Shown: positions 12,491 through 23,340 of the stretch, in pieces
How the letters are laid out: the number at the start of each line of letters is the position of its first letter
Numbering within the stretch: the stretch's first letter is position 1
NCBI RefSeq assembly: GCF_001649575.2
Contig: NC_051439.1
Coordinates: 16,750,144-16,814,143, forward strand
Length of the DNA stretch: 64,000 nt
Reading direction: 5' to 3'
From: Kryptolebias marmoratus
Taxonomy: Eukaryota; Chordata; Actinopteri; Cyprinodontiformes; Rivulidae
Position numbers and translations under genes: made by a program
The notes under the pieces: generated by a model
Database searches by the model: none
What the model saw: only the letters and a program-made list of their open reading frames with translations
Told to the model about the DNA's origin: nothing

Positions 12491-13653
12491 CTGTCATGTA
12501 CATATTTTGGCAGCAATATTCATTGTTTTAATTCATATAATGAAACAATTTTAGATTTAGAAATTTGCACACTATGAGCTCAAATTATTTTTGTTAGCAT
12601 ATGGAGTTTTATAAAACTACTATTATTTGATATTAGTAAATATAATTCTAAAATTTTAAATAGCTTTTTACTCATTTTTTTAGTATGTTTAAAATTCTAC
12701 CTTTCATCATTTATGTAGTTTATTATAACTGCTATTTGATAAACTATAGATTTAATTTTACTATTTTTTAGTATGTTGTGCAATTGACAAAAAAAATAAA
12801 ATAAATAAAATCAGCTTCTTTATCATCCATTTTTGATATTTCTGCGTTTTTGTCTTGTAATATAGGTTTTAAATTATCTGAGCTGCCCGACAGTTTGATC
12901 ATGCAATGCTCTTTTAGAAAGCTCAAAATCAACAGATGTAAAAAAATTAAATAAAATAAAACAATAAACAGCCTTGAACTGACACCCAGCTGCTTTGCTT
13001 CTAATGTAACATTTTTGTTCCTTAACATGACTTGCTGTCCGGTTGGAAAGCTGGCATTCTGTTCTGATTTAGACTAATAATTTATTGCATCTGGCATCAG
13101 GGTCTGCACAACAAGACCAAAAGCACGGCACAAGTCTTCTTCAAGAACTTGATATTTCTGCACCCTAATCAGTTTAAGATGACCCTCATCTTTGTGGAAA
13201 AAAAGAAAGAAAAAAGATATTTGCTAGATCAAGCAGACAAAACATCTTTAGAGACTTACAAAACCATTAATATAGATATAATCACAGGTCTTTTCCAGAG
13301 GATTTCACCCTCAGAAGGAATTCTTCTCTAGTGATTTCCTGACTCCCTTCAAAGCTAAAGTGTGACTTACAAATGGCTTGCAGAATGAGTGATGGAGGAC
13401 ATGAGCGATGGCCAGCATCCCCTTTGTGGAATATTAATAACACTGAATGAGAGACAAGCGCATGCACCGAAAAATCCTACAAACAGTCTGCGTCTGAGTA
13501 GAAATGGTGACATTTTATTTTAAAAAGTTGAGTTTGTCTAAAAGACAGTTGTAATTAAATCCATCAGTCAGTTTAAGCAGTTCAACTAAATGTCACTAAA
13601 TGATTCACCTTTCAGGAGCACAAAAGTTACAAGACTCAGCAGATCAAATTGAA
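12491..13653. other. AT-rich spacer
   Basis: Very AT-rich to about 13,030. Sequence is then more balanced from 13,330 to 13,480, with no gene. The minus-strand frame at 12,768-13,028 is Lys/Ile/Phe-rich from composition alone. Confidence 0.5.
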
Positions 13654-13683
13654 AGCAGTCTCATCAATTCTGATGAGACTGCT
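13654..13683. repeat. Perfect 13-bp hairpin
   Basis: AGCAGTCTCATCA (13,654-13,666), spacer ATTC, then TGATGAGACTGCT (13,671-13,683). The arms are exact reverse complements. It is too short for a microRNA precursor and has no T-run to act as a terminator. Its origin may be a replication fold-back event. Confidence 0.85.
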
Positions 13684-14508
13684 GACAAAGTGAAATGCAG
13701 CCAGCTTCCCTGGCATCAAAGCAAGTTTGGAGCTGCCTTTTGAAAAACAGTGGCGCAACAGCTAATGTAGCTCATTTAAACGCTCTGCTGGCCATGAATG
13801 GCCACATTTCCCCACGTTAAAAGACATCCTCATAGTCAGGCTTAGGGAAGGTGAGACTGTGTCCCTTCCACTGGCGCCTGGCCTCACCTGGCTGCAAAAT
13901 TGCACCAGCGACAAGTCAACAGTCTCCACAACCAAGTGCACACACACTTACTGTAAGCTTGAGTACACACACTTTAATACTTTTCATTTGTTCAGTCAAA
14001 AACAATTATCCTCAAAGGAATATTTTCTTTGAATGTGGATAATTCATATGATAAATTTTACAATTTATAATTAAAAGTTTAAAATCAAAAACACAAAAAT
14101 TGCAGTGTCCTACTGAATAAAATCTTAAATTATTTGAGCATGCACTGCAGGCTATAGTAGAGACAATGATTTAAATTTTTTAAAGTTAAGTGTATTTTTG
14201 TTTAATTTTGTTTAATTTACCAGCTAGTTTATAACATTAAATTATGCGGTAAAGTAAAGGAATAATACTTAAAAACAGCATGCTTAATTTTATAAATTTG
14301 TTTGGGAAAGTTGAGTTCAAGTACCTCGACTCTTCCATACACTTCAGATAAGTAGTGTTGTTAGTTATTGTAGGTTATTTAAGAGACACAACTCCAAAAC
14401 TTGTTTTCAGTTATTTTCTTTTTTACTAGTTTTATATTATTTGTTCAATTTCAGAGGAAATTATCTTTGTCTTGCAGCAACAACAACTAAAAAAACAACA
14501 ACCGATGA
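13684..14508. other. Mixed spacer
   Basis: 13,684-13,950 is balanced and non-repetitive and could be a weak conserved element. It contains open frames on both strands of about 60 codons, without domains. From 13,960 the sequence is AT-rich with nothing further seen. Confidence 0.4.
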
Positions 14509-14552
14509 TTAACATTATGAGTTGATCTGCAAAGATCAACTCATAATGTTAA
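14509..14552. repeat. Perfect 20-bp hairpin with GCAA loop
   Basis: The arm TTAACATTATGAGTTGATCT (14,509-14,528) is followed by GCAA and then its exact 20-base reverse complement (14,533-14,552). There is no mismatch. If transcribed, GCAA would form a GNRA-type tetraloop. The 44-base total is shorter than animal microRNA precursors. A flanking A-rich tract precedes it at 14,480-14,500. It may be a recent fold-back duplication or the remnant of a tiny palindromic element. Confidence 0.9.
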
Positions 14553-15673
14553 AAATTTAGCCTAAATGTTGCAAAAGACTCTTGATCTCACATCAGTTAA
14601 ATTTCGAGATGCATTAAATATTAGCATCCATCTTAATCTTCATCCAAACGTTCCTTTGCACTCTTTAACACATTCTTCTGCTTACAGAGGCAGAGTTACA
14701 AACCAGCACCAATACTCCCACCTACTGGCTGGATTCTGTTACTGATCTGTCCGTCAGTCCTCCTTCCTCAGTCCTCCACCTCCCACCTTGAGGCTTCTCT
14801 TCCTGCTGGAGGAATGGTAAAGTGATCTGTTGGTCCCTAAGTGCTTTTTGCTGTCAGTGGTGTTGACGTGGGATGCAATAGAAACCCAGCTGAGGCCACC
14901 TTGATGGAGGAGGCCTGTTGAGCTGCTGCACGGTGTCCTTTCCAGACATGTTAGAGTTTTTTTTCCCCTTCGGTTTCTCTCTGTTTTTGTTATTTTCTCA
15001 CTTTGCCTACAGAATATATAATTTTTAAAAGGTTTTTCTTTTGCATCTTCAGATTTTTATGATATCCTACACCTAACTATAGTGAAATTGATGATCCTGA
15101 CAAATAAGAGTTTTTTTCTCAAGCAACAAAAAGAAAAAGAAAGAAAGAAAGTTATACTTTATGTATGTATTTTAAACTGTGTTTTTCATTGGACTGATTG
15201 ACTGTATGGGAAAATCCCCCCCTAACTGCAGGAGAAAGCTGCAGACACAAACAGAGGAGTGTTGGGGACTACCTGCTGTTTAAACAGATCTCAGGGTTGT
15301 GTGGCTGCGGCTGGAAAAGCCCCTGAACTTCGTTCCACTTCAAATGTTTAAGAGTCCCGCTGAGGAGTTGGGGAGTTCTCTTGGGACAAAAGCAACTATT
15401 TGGCCAGGAAACCTTTTTGGATTCTCAAGTAGACCCCCAACAGGGGGGATGTTTGGATGACTCAAAATATTGCAACGGAGCCAAAAGAAAATTAACTTAA
15501 ATAAGCTTTGTTGATACAAATATTCTTGCAACTCATCCCAAGAGATGTGCATTAGTGTAATTCAAAACCGCTAAAAAAAAGCGATCATTGCAAATAAGAA
15601 AAAAAACATGTTCTGCTTTAATTCACGTGGAAAATCATTGCATTATCCCAGTCAATTCCTGGTTCCTCCTGTA
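14553..15673. other. Mixed spacer with two balanced patches
   Basis: The patches at 14,680-14,950 and 15,190-15,480 are more balanced and pyrimidine/purine-structured. They might be conserved elements, but no clear motif array is visible. An (AAAG)n-like purine run is at 15,126-15,150. No gene is recognised. Confidence 0.4.
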
Positions 15674-15712
15674 CTGTTGTCATAATGACAACAGATTCCC
15701 ATCAGAATCTGT
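15674..15712. repeat. Two overlapping palindromes
   Basis: CTGTTGTCAT-A-ATGACAACAG (15,674-15,694) is a perfect palindrome with 10-bp arms around one base. It shares ACAG with a second inverted repeat, ACAGATTC-CCATCA-GAATCTGT (15,691-15,712, 8-bp arms). The first contains two opposed TTGTCAT cores resembling a SOX-dimer arrangement, which is a motif-level guess. Confidence 0.8.
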
Positions 15713-16479
15713 CGGTACTGGGAAAAACACCTGTAGGTCCAGAAGAAGTTCTGAACATTGTACGCTGTGTGGGGGCCAGAGGCATGACTCCTTCCAAACA
15801 GAGCTGATAGCCGACCAGGGACCTAAAAAGAGCAGTTGTAAAAATAGATGAAAACCAAACATCTGCCCAGTCATTGTAGATGTCTCCCTTGCGAAGAAAC
15901 AAGCAACTGAAGATGAATTGATTTTGACAAAATGCATAGTTGCAAATGAACTACTTTTTTCTTTCGTTTAAATCGCTGTATACACTTAATTACTGTATTA
16001 ATAAAATATTAGTTGACCATGTCAGAAACCTTGTAACCATGTGTAACTGTCAGTTTCTAAAGGCCATTTAAGGTTAAGATGATTTAAAAGAGCATTTTTA
16101 AATATTCCATTTAAATGCAGATGCCAAACACGCAGAGCCACTGTTTAACACAGCTGCTCTCACCCCAAAAACTCCACCTTTTGAAAAGAAACAAATTTAT
16201 AGAGATGTGGTGACATCATTTACATGAATCCACTGTTTAAAGTCCAAGAAGTTCCAGTTGTATATTTGATTTGGCCTCTGGCACCTCAGCTGACCAACAC
16301 ATCACATGTCCTCTGGTTCCACTATTTAATGTTGAATCTCCAAAACTCACAACTGCAGTGTGACCAAATGTTCCAGAGATGTACCAGTATACTAAACAGG
16401 CTATATATCTCGCTCGCCTCTGCAAACAGAAATAGATTTCACTGAATTGTTTGATAAATTTGGTCTAGGTTTTCCAGCC
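15713..16479. other. Spacer, no gene seen
   Basis: The sequence is moderately AT-rich. Frames at 15,588-15,937 and 16,224-16,445 are open on both strands without recognisable domains. No repeats were found. Confidence 0.4.
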
Positions 16480-16645
16480 ATGGTTATTGGAGCTCCTACT
16501 GTTTTTCTGGCTGTTGGTGGCCTAAGCCCTAATCACCCTGTGTTCCCTCAGAGGCCATAAATTACTCCGATGAGATGGTGCTTTGTGTTCCTACTGCTGG
16601 GGAGCGGGGCGAATTCACAGCGCCATATTTTGACAACCCGTACTT
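16480..16645. promoter_or_regulatory. Conserved-element-like block
   Basis: Complex, balanced sequence with isolated CpGs, such as ACTCCGATGAG and CAGCGCCATATTTTGAC, plus CCATAAATTACT homeodomain-like content. It has no coding frame of note. Its sharp contrast with neighbouring AT-rich DNA suggests constraint. Conservation could not be tested. Confidence 0.35.
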
Positions 16646-16865
16646 TAAATCATTGTTTTATGACAGATGGGAAAACTTCTGCTCTTTCACCGGTCTGATT
16701 TATGTTCATTTGGGTCTGGAGGACACTATAATTTGCAAGTAATGTGAAAACAGATGGATAGAGAGATACCAAAGGGTAACACTGACCTATACATTCTCAG
16801 TGCAGCTTGCAAATGGCATCCATATGCTGTGAAAACTCTTCCAGTTACATCTCCATTACTGCGCT

Positions 16866-16888
16866 TGTGTGTGTGTGTGTGTGTGTGT
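16866..16888. repeat. (TG)11 microsatellite
   Basis: A perfect TG run followed by an imperfect TG/TTTG tail to about 16,905. Cys/Val-rich peptides in frames across it are artefacts. Confidence 0.95.
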
Positions 16889-16905
16889 CTGTGTTTGTAT
16901 GTTTT

Positions 16906-18689
16906 ACTTATGCATGTTTGCTCTGGAATGAGAAAAAAGCCAAAGACCAAGGCTGTGAAAATTTAGCACTGAAGCAAGTTTTAGTTGTAGGAAGTTGGAT
17001 ATTCTATCAAGCCATCTAAAGGATTTATCACCAACAAAATCAGTTCAGACTTTTTTTAATGCTGTTCTAACATGCAACTGACAACCATTTATTTGGACAT
17101 GTTTAACATGTATGACGAAATACTTTAATCAGTTGTCCTTGGTTTGTTTTGTAGCTTCCCATCTCCACTGAGGCATGAAAAAAATGGAAGTAAAATAATT
17201 TGAAGCACATTGAACTATATTTCCTCTCTGGTCAAAGGTCAATTTATAGAAATGACATTTCCGGGCTGCAGGTTATGTACACTCAGGTCACACACAGACT
17301 GGTCACACATCAAAATTACATCATAGACACTTTGTTGGCATCCTCCATAGCTTTCAAGTTAACAGCAGCCAAAGGGACTCATTAAAAGCTGCCGCTAAAA
17401 TGTCCCAATGGGACTGTCAAAACATCAGGACTAGAATGCTCTAAAAAAGAAATTTATAGTGAAAAAATCTGCAATAGTGAGCTTAGTTTGTCAAATCATT
17501 TTGAAGATGAGACGTTATATCTAAAAGAAAAAAAAAAGAGAAAAGGTACATCAGTCTTCTGGCAAAAAAAAAAAAACGCTATAAATGTAAGGTAACCTGT
17601 GAGGAAACAGAAAAATATATCATGCACAGCCTGGGAGCCCCGATGACTCGTGTTTTATGACTTTTCCAATGAGGCAGGACAGTATGTGAGTGTGCAGTGT
17701 CTGGTGCAGCCATTGTATTCCAGCAAGGGTGTGTGTGTGTGTGGAGGGGGGGGACCACCCACATGTAGTTAGTGATGAAGTAAATACTGTTGCATGGCCA
17801 CGTCCCCTTCCCTCACTCACAGGGTAAACTGTGGTCTAACGGCGGGGCTTTGCTATCTCAGCTTGCCTGCAGAAGCTCAAGGCGTAAATGACAGTCCCAC
17901 CAACCCCACTGTGAACCCTCCCACACACACTTTCTACCCTCCTTGACTTTCTCAGGAAGCCAGCTCATAGTGTTTCTAAGCTGGGTTGAACTTGGCAGAG
18001 ACTCATGTCTTTCAAGCCAGAGACAAACCACTTACACCCCTCTGGAGCCGAAGGCAAAGCAAGGCCCAAAGGGAATGAGGTGCCTTTAGACACCCATGTC
18101 ACAGGATGACGCCTTTGGTTTTCTTTCTTCCCTTTAATGCAAGACACTAAGCAGGGTTTTATCATTGGAACCGGAACCCTTTCCAAACTGCAACACTGTA
18201 GACAGAGAGCTGAATCTTTAAAGACCTACAACCAATTTTTTTTGTGTTCTACATACCACAGCCCCTTAATCACATCCTCCTTTTTTTTTGTTTATTTGGG
18301 CAGTTTAGACATCAAATCTTTCAAGAGTGTATAAGATCCCAGGAGCATGGAAAAGAGCAAACTATTTGGCCTCCTACAGAAGATCTTTGAAACTCTTATT
18401 TGTGTTTTACCAACAGGAACACGCTATTTTCATTTCGTCAAACAATTAGGCTGATTACTTCCTCCATTAGAAGTTCAACTCCCAGTTCATTATATAAAAA
18501 AAGAGTATTTCTGTGCCTGTTTCTCTGGAACAATGAAAATCCTCCAAGCAGCATGCCTTAAATTTCTATCTTTTGCATGAACATTTTTTCCACTCTTGCT
18601 GCACCTTTGACCTGTTTCTGACACCTTGTGATGCTGTAAGATCCCACACTGAAAAATGTAGCCTGACAATGAGAGCAACAGTTATACGA
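16906..18689. other. Spacer with short simple repeats
   Basis: No gene is recognised. Simple repeats are a 12-base A run near 17,565-17,577, (GT)7-8 at 17,729-17,743 and G8 at 17,746-17,753. The part 17,800-18,130 is balanced and may be a weak conserved element. Two T-rich tracts ending in CAG near 18,240-18,302 resemble splice acceptors but no exon-like sequence follows. Confidence 0.4.
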
Positions 18690-18935
18690 GAGGAGCTTGT
18701 TCGAGCAAATGGGTGTTTTATTGGTCTTAGATGATAGAATTGACCACTATGTCTTTTGCTTTCATAATGATTTACTACCGCCGAGTGGGATGAGCTCAGT
18801 GAATATGTGTGGTTGGCTGCCAGTTGCACTTTTTCCTCTTGTTTCTTTTTGGTCTTTGTGGACCCAGGAGGATTCCTAACTGTTACAGAGCCATTTGGAC
18901 AGGAGGCCAGGCAGTTTAAAGCTGGATTTGGCAAA
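18690..18935. promoter_or_regulatory. Conserved-element-like block
   Basis: Non-repetitive balanced sequence containing GTTTTATTGG (HOX/CDX-like), TCATAATGATTTAC (paired homeodomain cores) and GCCAGTTGCAC. A 122-codon minus-strand frame (18,566-18,934) spans it but is Ser/Lys-rich with no domain, and its length is within chance. The enhancer role is inferred. Confidence 0.35.
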
Positions 18936-20160
18936 AAACCTTACTATGCCTCCAAAAATAAGAGAGAGCAGGGCTAACATATTTATCTTTGTCTGCATAT
19001 GTGTGCGTGGGTGCTCACATGTGTGAGACAGACAAAGAAAGTCACACTAGTCCAATAGCAGTGGTATGTTAGAATAAAAATAGGTCATTTTATGGTAATA
19101 TCAACCTGTAGAAAAAAAACATACAAAATAAAGTCTGGCTGTTTAGTTCTCTCATTAAACTTATATATTGACCACGCAGGCAGTAAATTTTGTATTTGGC
19201 CAAACCTTTTTGTGTGTTAAGAGGGGAGAAATTACAATAGTGAATGTCCACACTGCATCATTAATGTTTCACCAGCTGTGGTTGGTTTTCTACCTGCAGC
19301 TTTTTCTGCTGCTGGTTGCCATCTTAAGGAAACATAAAAAAAAGAAAGAAAAAAAGAGAGAGAAAAATAGATTCCTGACCCAACTGCTGCTGTTGTTTTA
19401 AAAGAGAGAAAGGTGAGGACCCCCCTCCTCTGAGGGATCAGTGGTTTGACCTGAGAACCAACAGTCAGGGACATGAACCACAAAGAGCAGGCGGTGGGCC
19501 TTGTCTTTATAGAGGGCTTTCAGCTGGAGCAGAGTCTTTTTTTAAATCACTTATATAATGCTTTATTTTCTTTCAATAATACAAGCATTAAAATATATAT
19601 TTTTAAAAATCATAATGATAAAGATGGTTTCTCACTCAAAACACAGGAAGCTGTAATACCCCATGAAAAAATAGAGTACAATGAACATGCCTGTTGCATG
19701 CAACTTTTGCGACCTCTAGTGGTTTCTGTTTAACCCAAATGACAGCTCCATATGGAACTGGTTTACATCAGTGGTGGAATATGCTGCACCACATGATATT
19801 GGGCATGTAAGGCAGAAGTTGTGGCGATGTCTGCCTATAAATCATACAATCTAAAAGTCTGTTGCACAAAACCAGCTTCACTGTTGTTGTGGTGAATTTT
19901 CTGCTGGCATGAGTCTTAACAGTGAAGCAACCCAGAGACAGGTCTAAACATTATGTTTATTACAGCCATATTCAAGCTGCTCTATATTTTCCAGGCACAC
20001 ACCATCTTTTAATAAATGATCCAAGTGTATAAAATAAAAACTGCTCTGTTTTGTTTAATGACAAAAAGCATAGTGGATGTTACATGGTACATCCCTTGCA
20101 TCAGGTAGCAATCACATCATGTAAGTCCATTTGTTTAAAGACTCTGTGTGGGGGCCACCC
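18936..20160. other. AT-rich spacer
   Basis: An A/G-rich run lies at 19,337-19,369, with nothing coding. A reverse CTCF-like motif is listed at 19,709. The rest shows no structure. Confidence 0.5.
19709..19722 (-). promoter_or_regulatory. Weak CTCF-like motif, reverse
   Basis: The minus strand reads CCACTAGAGGTCGC, two mismatches from CCACTAGGGGGCGC. Only the sequence match supports it. Confidence 0.25.
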
Positions 20161-20215
20161 GTGTTTTAAGTGAGGCCCTGGCTGGCTGATGACTTTTCCA
20201 ATCTTTTCCTCACAG

Positions 20216-20374
20216 CCTGGCGACCAGTGTGCAGCAGCTGCAGAAAACTGCTCCAGCCTTACAACCCGCTCAGGCCTACAAGACCTCAGGCGTAGCCTAG
20301 TCCTCCAGATTCCAGTGTTCTTGTTTGTTCTCTTTCACCTTGATTCCTGTAAGAGTCAGCCTTCTGATGTACAG
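20216..20374 (+). other. Candidate spliced exon (159 nt)
   Basis: The upstream sequence is a well-formed 3' splice site: a branch-like CTGATGAC at 20,186-20,193, then a pyrimidine-rich tract ending CCTCACAG at 20,215. The block closes with ACAG|GTCAGT (donor at 20,374/20,375), with an alternative donor CCT|GTAAGA at 20,348. The length is 159, a multiple of three. One frame is open throughout and includes the hydrophobic stretch LVLQIPVFLFVLFH. A second frame is open only to TAG at 20,298-20,300 and includes SVQQLQKTAPALQPAQAYKT. Neither peptide is recognised. A non-coding RNA exon or chance are real alternatives. Confidence 0.2.
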
Positions 20375-21179
20375 GTCAGTCGCAGAGGAAATGGCAATCC
20401 CAGATGAGGACAAGGATATAACCTATTAACTTCCTCATCTGTGGGAGGCAAAATGGATCTTTCAGTAAGTCTTCTTTTCAAAGTGTTGGCTGATTTTCCT
20501 CCCGAAGGATGTTAATATTTACACTTGAAGTGGAAGGTGAAAAACTCTACTTTCTGTTTGTACTTGTATGTGTTTCTTATGCACAGTGAACACAATCATA
20601 AATTGTATTTAGGTTGTTTCAATTTATGTTTTAAAAGTGTTAAAATAAATTGCAAAATAATGTGATTGACAGAAATGCAGACTTATGGAAAAAGGAAAAC
20701 ATCATGTGCATTTCACTTAAATCTGTCTGCAGACCCAAGCTCCCCCTTCATTCAGGTTCATAGGACTACTTTTCACTCCTCACATTCAATATTTGACTTC
20801 CTCATGAACCTGACACTTTCTGTTAGATGGAGGTCCCAAAGCTCACTGCAAGTCTTCTGTTTTCACCAAGACATGGAATGAGGATTAACACAGTGGCTGT
20901 TCATTGTTAAATCAAGCACCGGAGGAAAACATCATGTTTAGTGTTAAAACATTTAAATCTGGGTCTGAATATGAATACAAAAACTATAAAATGAACGATC
21001 CATACATAAAATGAGAAATGTTGTCAAACCTCACTGTCAGTATGTTACAGAATACAGCAGAAAATAGACCAAATTTGTGACAAAAAGTTTAATCTTACCC
21101 CTACATGTGTGTATTACAGAAGGTACGTTTGGTAGTCAGCAGCTGTCTTTGTTTTTGATGTGGTGAAAAAAAATGTAAA
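20375..21179. other. Spacer, no gene seen
   Basis: AT-rich to mixed sequence. It holds the PBX/PREP-type motif listed at 20,663. The frame at 20,666-20,881 has no domain. Confidence 0.45.
20663..20672 (+). promoter_or_regulatory. PBX/PREP (MEIS) composite motif
   Basis: TGATTGACAG is the exact decamer bound by PBX-PREP/MEIS TALE homeodomain pairs. A given 10-mer is expected about 0.1 times in 64 kb on two strands. It lies in AT-rich DNA rather than in a conserved-looking block. Confidence 0.35.
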
Positions 21180-21345
21180 GTGGGAGGGGATGTCAAAGGC
21201 CACAGAGAGACAACCGTCTGGTCTCCAACCCCCATCACTCACCACCACTGAGGAGCTTTTCTCATCCCGGAGGTGGGAGAGACAGCAGATGACCAGGGGT
21301 CAAACATGAATTTTTCACCGCCATATTTTCTTTGGGCAAATAATC
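21180..21345. promoter_or_regulatory. Conserved-element-like block
   Basis: A balanced patch with GGGAGGGGATGTC and an A/C-rich CACCACCACTGAGG segment. It is non-repetitive with no open frame of note. The support is texture only. Confidence 0.2.
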
Positions 21346-21471
21346 CTGCTGAGTATTGTCCAATGGCAGAGGACATCTTATAACCTTGATTCTAAAAATA
21401 TACTATTTTCTGGGACTGAAATATATGGACAAAGCTAACATTTTAATGCTACACAAAATGCAAAACAAATC

Positions 21472-21915
21472 ATGCAATTGCAATTTGGAGTTAATTTTAA
21501 TTTGGCTGCATTTTTGAGTCATTTTATTGTCTGTTCAAATATCTTTAAGATGATTCTGTTGTACTTTGATCATTTTGCATCACATAAGCTCTATTATGCT
21601 GTAATTGTGTGTCTTAGTTTGGTCTCTTTGTGTATCACAGAAACTGTCATTCATCTCTTAGTGTTTGTATGATGTTTTTCTGTCTCATATTAATGATTTA
21701 GTGCCTCTTTGTCATGTTTTACATCCTAGTTTGGTCCTTAAAGATGTTTTTCTATTTATGTGCCTCCTTGTGGTTTTTTGCACATAATTTTGATTTGAGC
21801 TTTTTCCCTTCTGTGCACATGAGAAAATTCTGTTTCTCAGTTTTAATATTTAAAATATCTTTTTATGTGTATTTTCAAGATCACTGCCCCTCTGGAAAAG
21901 ACAAGAAGAGGTCGA
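21472..21915 (+). repeat. Decayed T-rich minisatellite
   Basis: About 440 bases of T/G-rich plus strand. Loosely recurring units of about 20-30 bases carry the words GTCATTTT, GTCTCTTTGTG, TTTGTCATGTTTT and CCTCCTTGTGG. I recall a teleost minisatellite built on TGTGTCTCTTTGTGGTCATT-like units, and this looks like a diverged copy. The two hydrophobic open frames inside (21,472-21,672 and 21,714-21,920) follow from T-richness and are not genes. Confidence 0.5.
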
Positions 21916-22860
21916 AATAATCCTTTGAATGTTGTTAAACTTAAAATAATCCTGAGTTTTATCATTGTATTTTAACCTTTTTAGTTCTGATTTTTGTCTT
22001 TAAACACACAACAGATGGATGTGCAGAACCTAAACAAATATAAAATATATTTCTTCCAATAAGCATTGTATAAGTCTTTCATTGAGCCATTAAAAAATAA
22101 TCAGTACAAGCATGTCCGTCATTTTTCTATGAGTCATTGATCTCTTCGAAAATAAATTATTTCCAGTTTTCAGCAAGATCAGTGGGTAAATCTAAAGCTC
22201 ATGAAATGTTTTGTAGCATTCTTGATCCTCATGAGGTCTTTTACATGAGTGCCCCTTCCTTTGATGGTATACATGCAGCAAGTCACTGAAACCATGGGGG
22301 CTGCACCAGTGTCTCAGTGGGAGTGTTGTGCAGGCAGACCGCTGGTAATGACTTCCACGAGCAGAGAAGAAGTCCATCCCTGATGTAGATTCAGAGAGAC
22401 TTTAATCTCTGCTGAGTCCTTCCCAAATATACAAACACTGATGGCTGCAGCCTCCATTACTGAAGTTTACAGCTTCTTTTAAAAATATACTTGAAGCTAA
22501 TAACCACCTGAAATCACTCTGAAATCATAATTAGACCTTTTGGCAAAACATCACACAGCTTCCTTCTGTAATATATTCTGCTCTTGTATTTATTAGTCGC
22601 CCACCTGATAGTAAATGTCAGATTTTAGACGTGTCCTGCAGGGTTCAGCTGCTGTGTGTGTATACAAGCACATGTAAAGAATTTTTCAGAATTGTAAAGG
22701 TTTAGCCAGTGAAAAAGTGGGATGATATAATGTTTCTGCCAGTCGGAATATCACCTCTTGCCACAATGGTTTTTTTGGTTTTGTTTTTGGAAGAATTTAT
22801 TTATTTTTTTATTTTTTTACAAAAATTGTCTTTACCTCTCATTTCCTAAACAAACACAGA
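21916..22860. other. Spacer, no gene seen
   Basis: Mostly AT-rich. 22,200-22,400 is balanced and could be a weak conserved element. T-rich runs lie at 22,768-22,820. No repeat family was recognised. Confidence 0.45.
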
Positions 22861-23340
22861 GGCCTGAGCGCGTCATGTGTTTTTTGATGACTATTTTTCC
22901 ATTTTAGAAACTCTGAAACATCCCATGTTTGCTTGAAAAGGATAATCACCTAAGCCATGAAATGTTGATGAGTGAAATGAGCAGCGCCGTATTTACCGTA
23001 CGCAGAGGCTCATTAGGGAGGCAATTCCAGTGACGAGTTGTGCGAGGTGGCAAGCACCTGCCTTCTGTCTGAGGCATGCCTCTTTTATTGCTTCTATTTA
23101 CTCGCCCTCAAATTATTTTTGCCCTTTAGTTGACAAAGATAAATGGAGGGATTAATATATATTGGACTAATCTGGAGGCTCGGAGTGGGGGTGCAAATAG
23201 CTTGGATAGTATTTCCCTCAGGTAACCAAACGCAGGCCCACTGGATTAGGAACCATTTGCAGTATGGCTTAGCCAAGATCCAAAACCATTAGCAGAACAT
23301 GGCTGATGACAAAATGAAGGAAGGAGCATTTTAATTGCTT
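22861..23340. promoter_or_regulatory. Strong conserved-element-like block
   Basis: Complex sequence bounded by AT-rich DNA. It has CpG words rare elsewhere (GAGCGCGTCATG, CAGCGCCGTATTTACCGTACG) and a dense homeodomain/GATA stretch at about 23,090-23,180 (CAAATTATTT, AAAGATAAA, GGATTAATA). No coding frame is convincing. This texture is typical of vertebrate developmental enhancers. Confidence 0.45.

Noticed and set aside
14509..14552. MicroRNA precursor
   Set aside because: 44 bases total with a 4-base loop is shorter than animal precursors, and no extended lower stem exists.
16807..17019. Cys/Val-rich reading frame
   Set aside because: It is a direct translation of the TG microsatellite.
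18566..18934. 122-codon minus-strand open frame
   Set aside because: Ser/Lys-rich, no domain, within chance length. The DNA looks like a conserved non-coding block.
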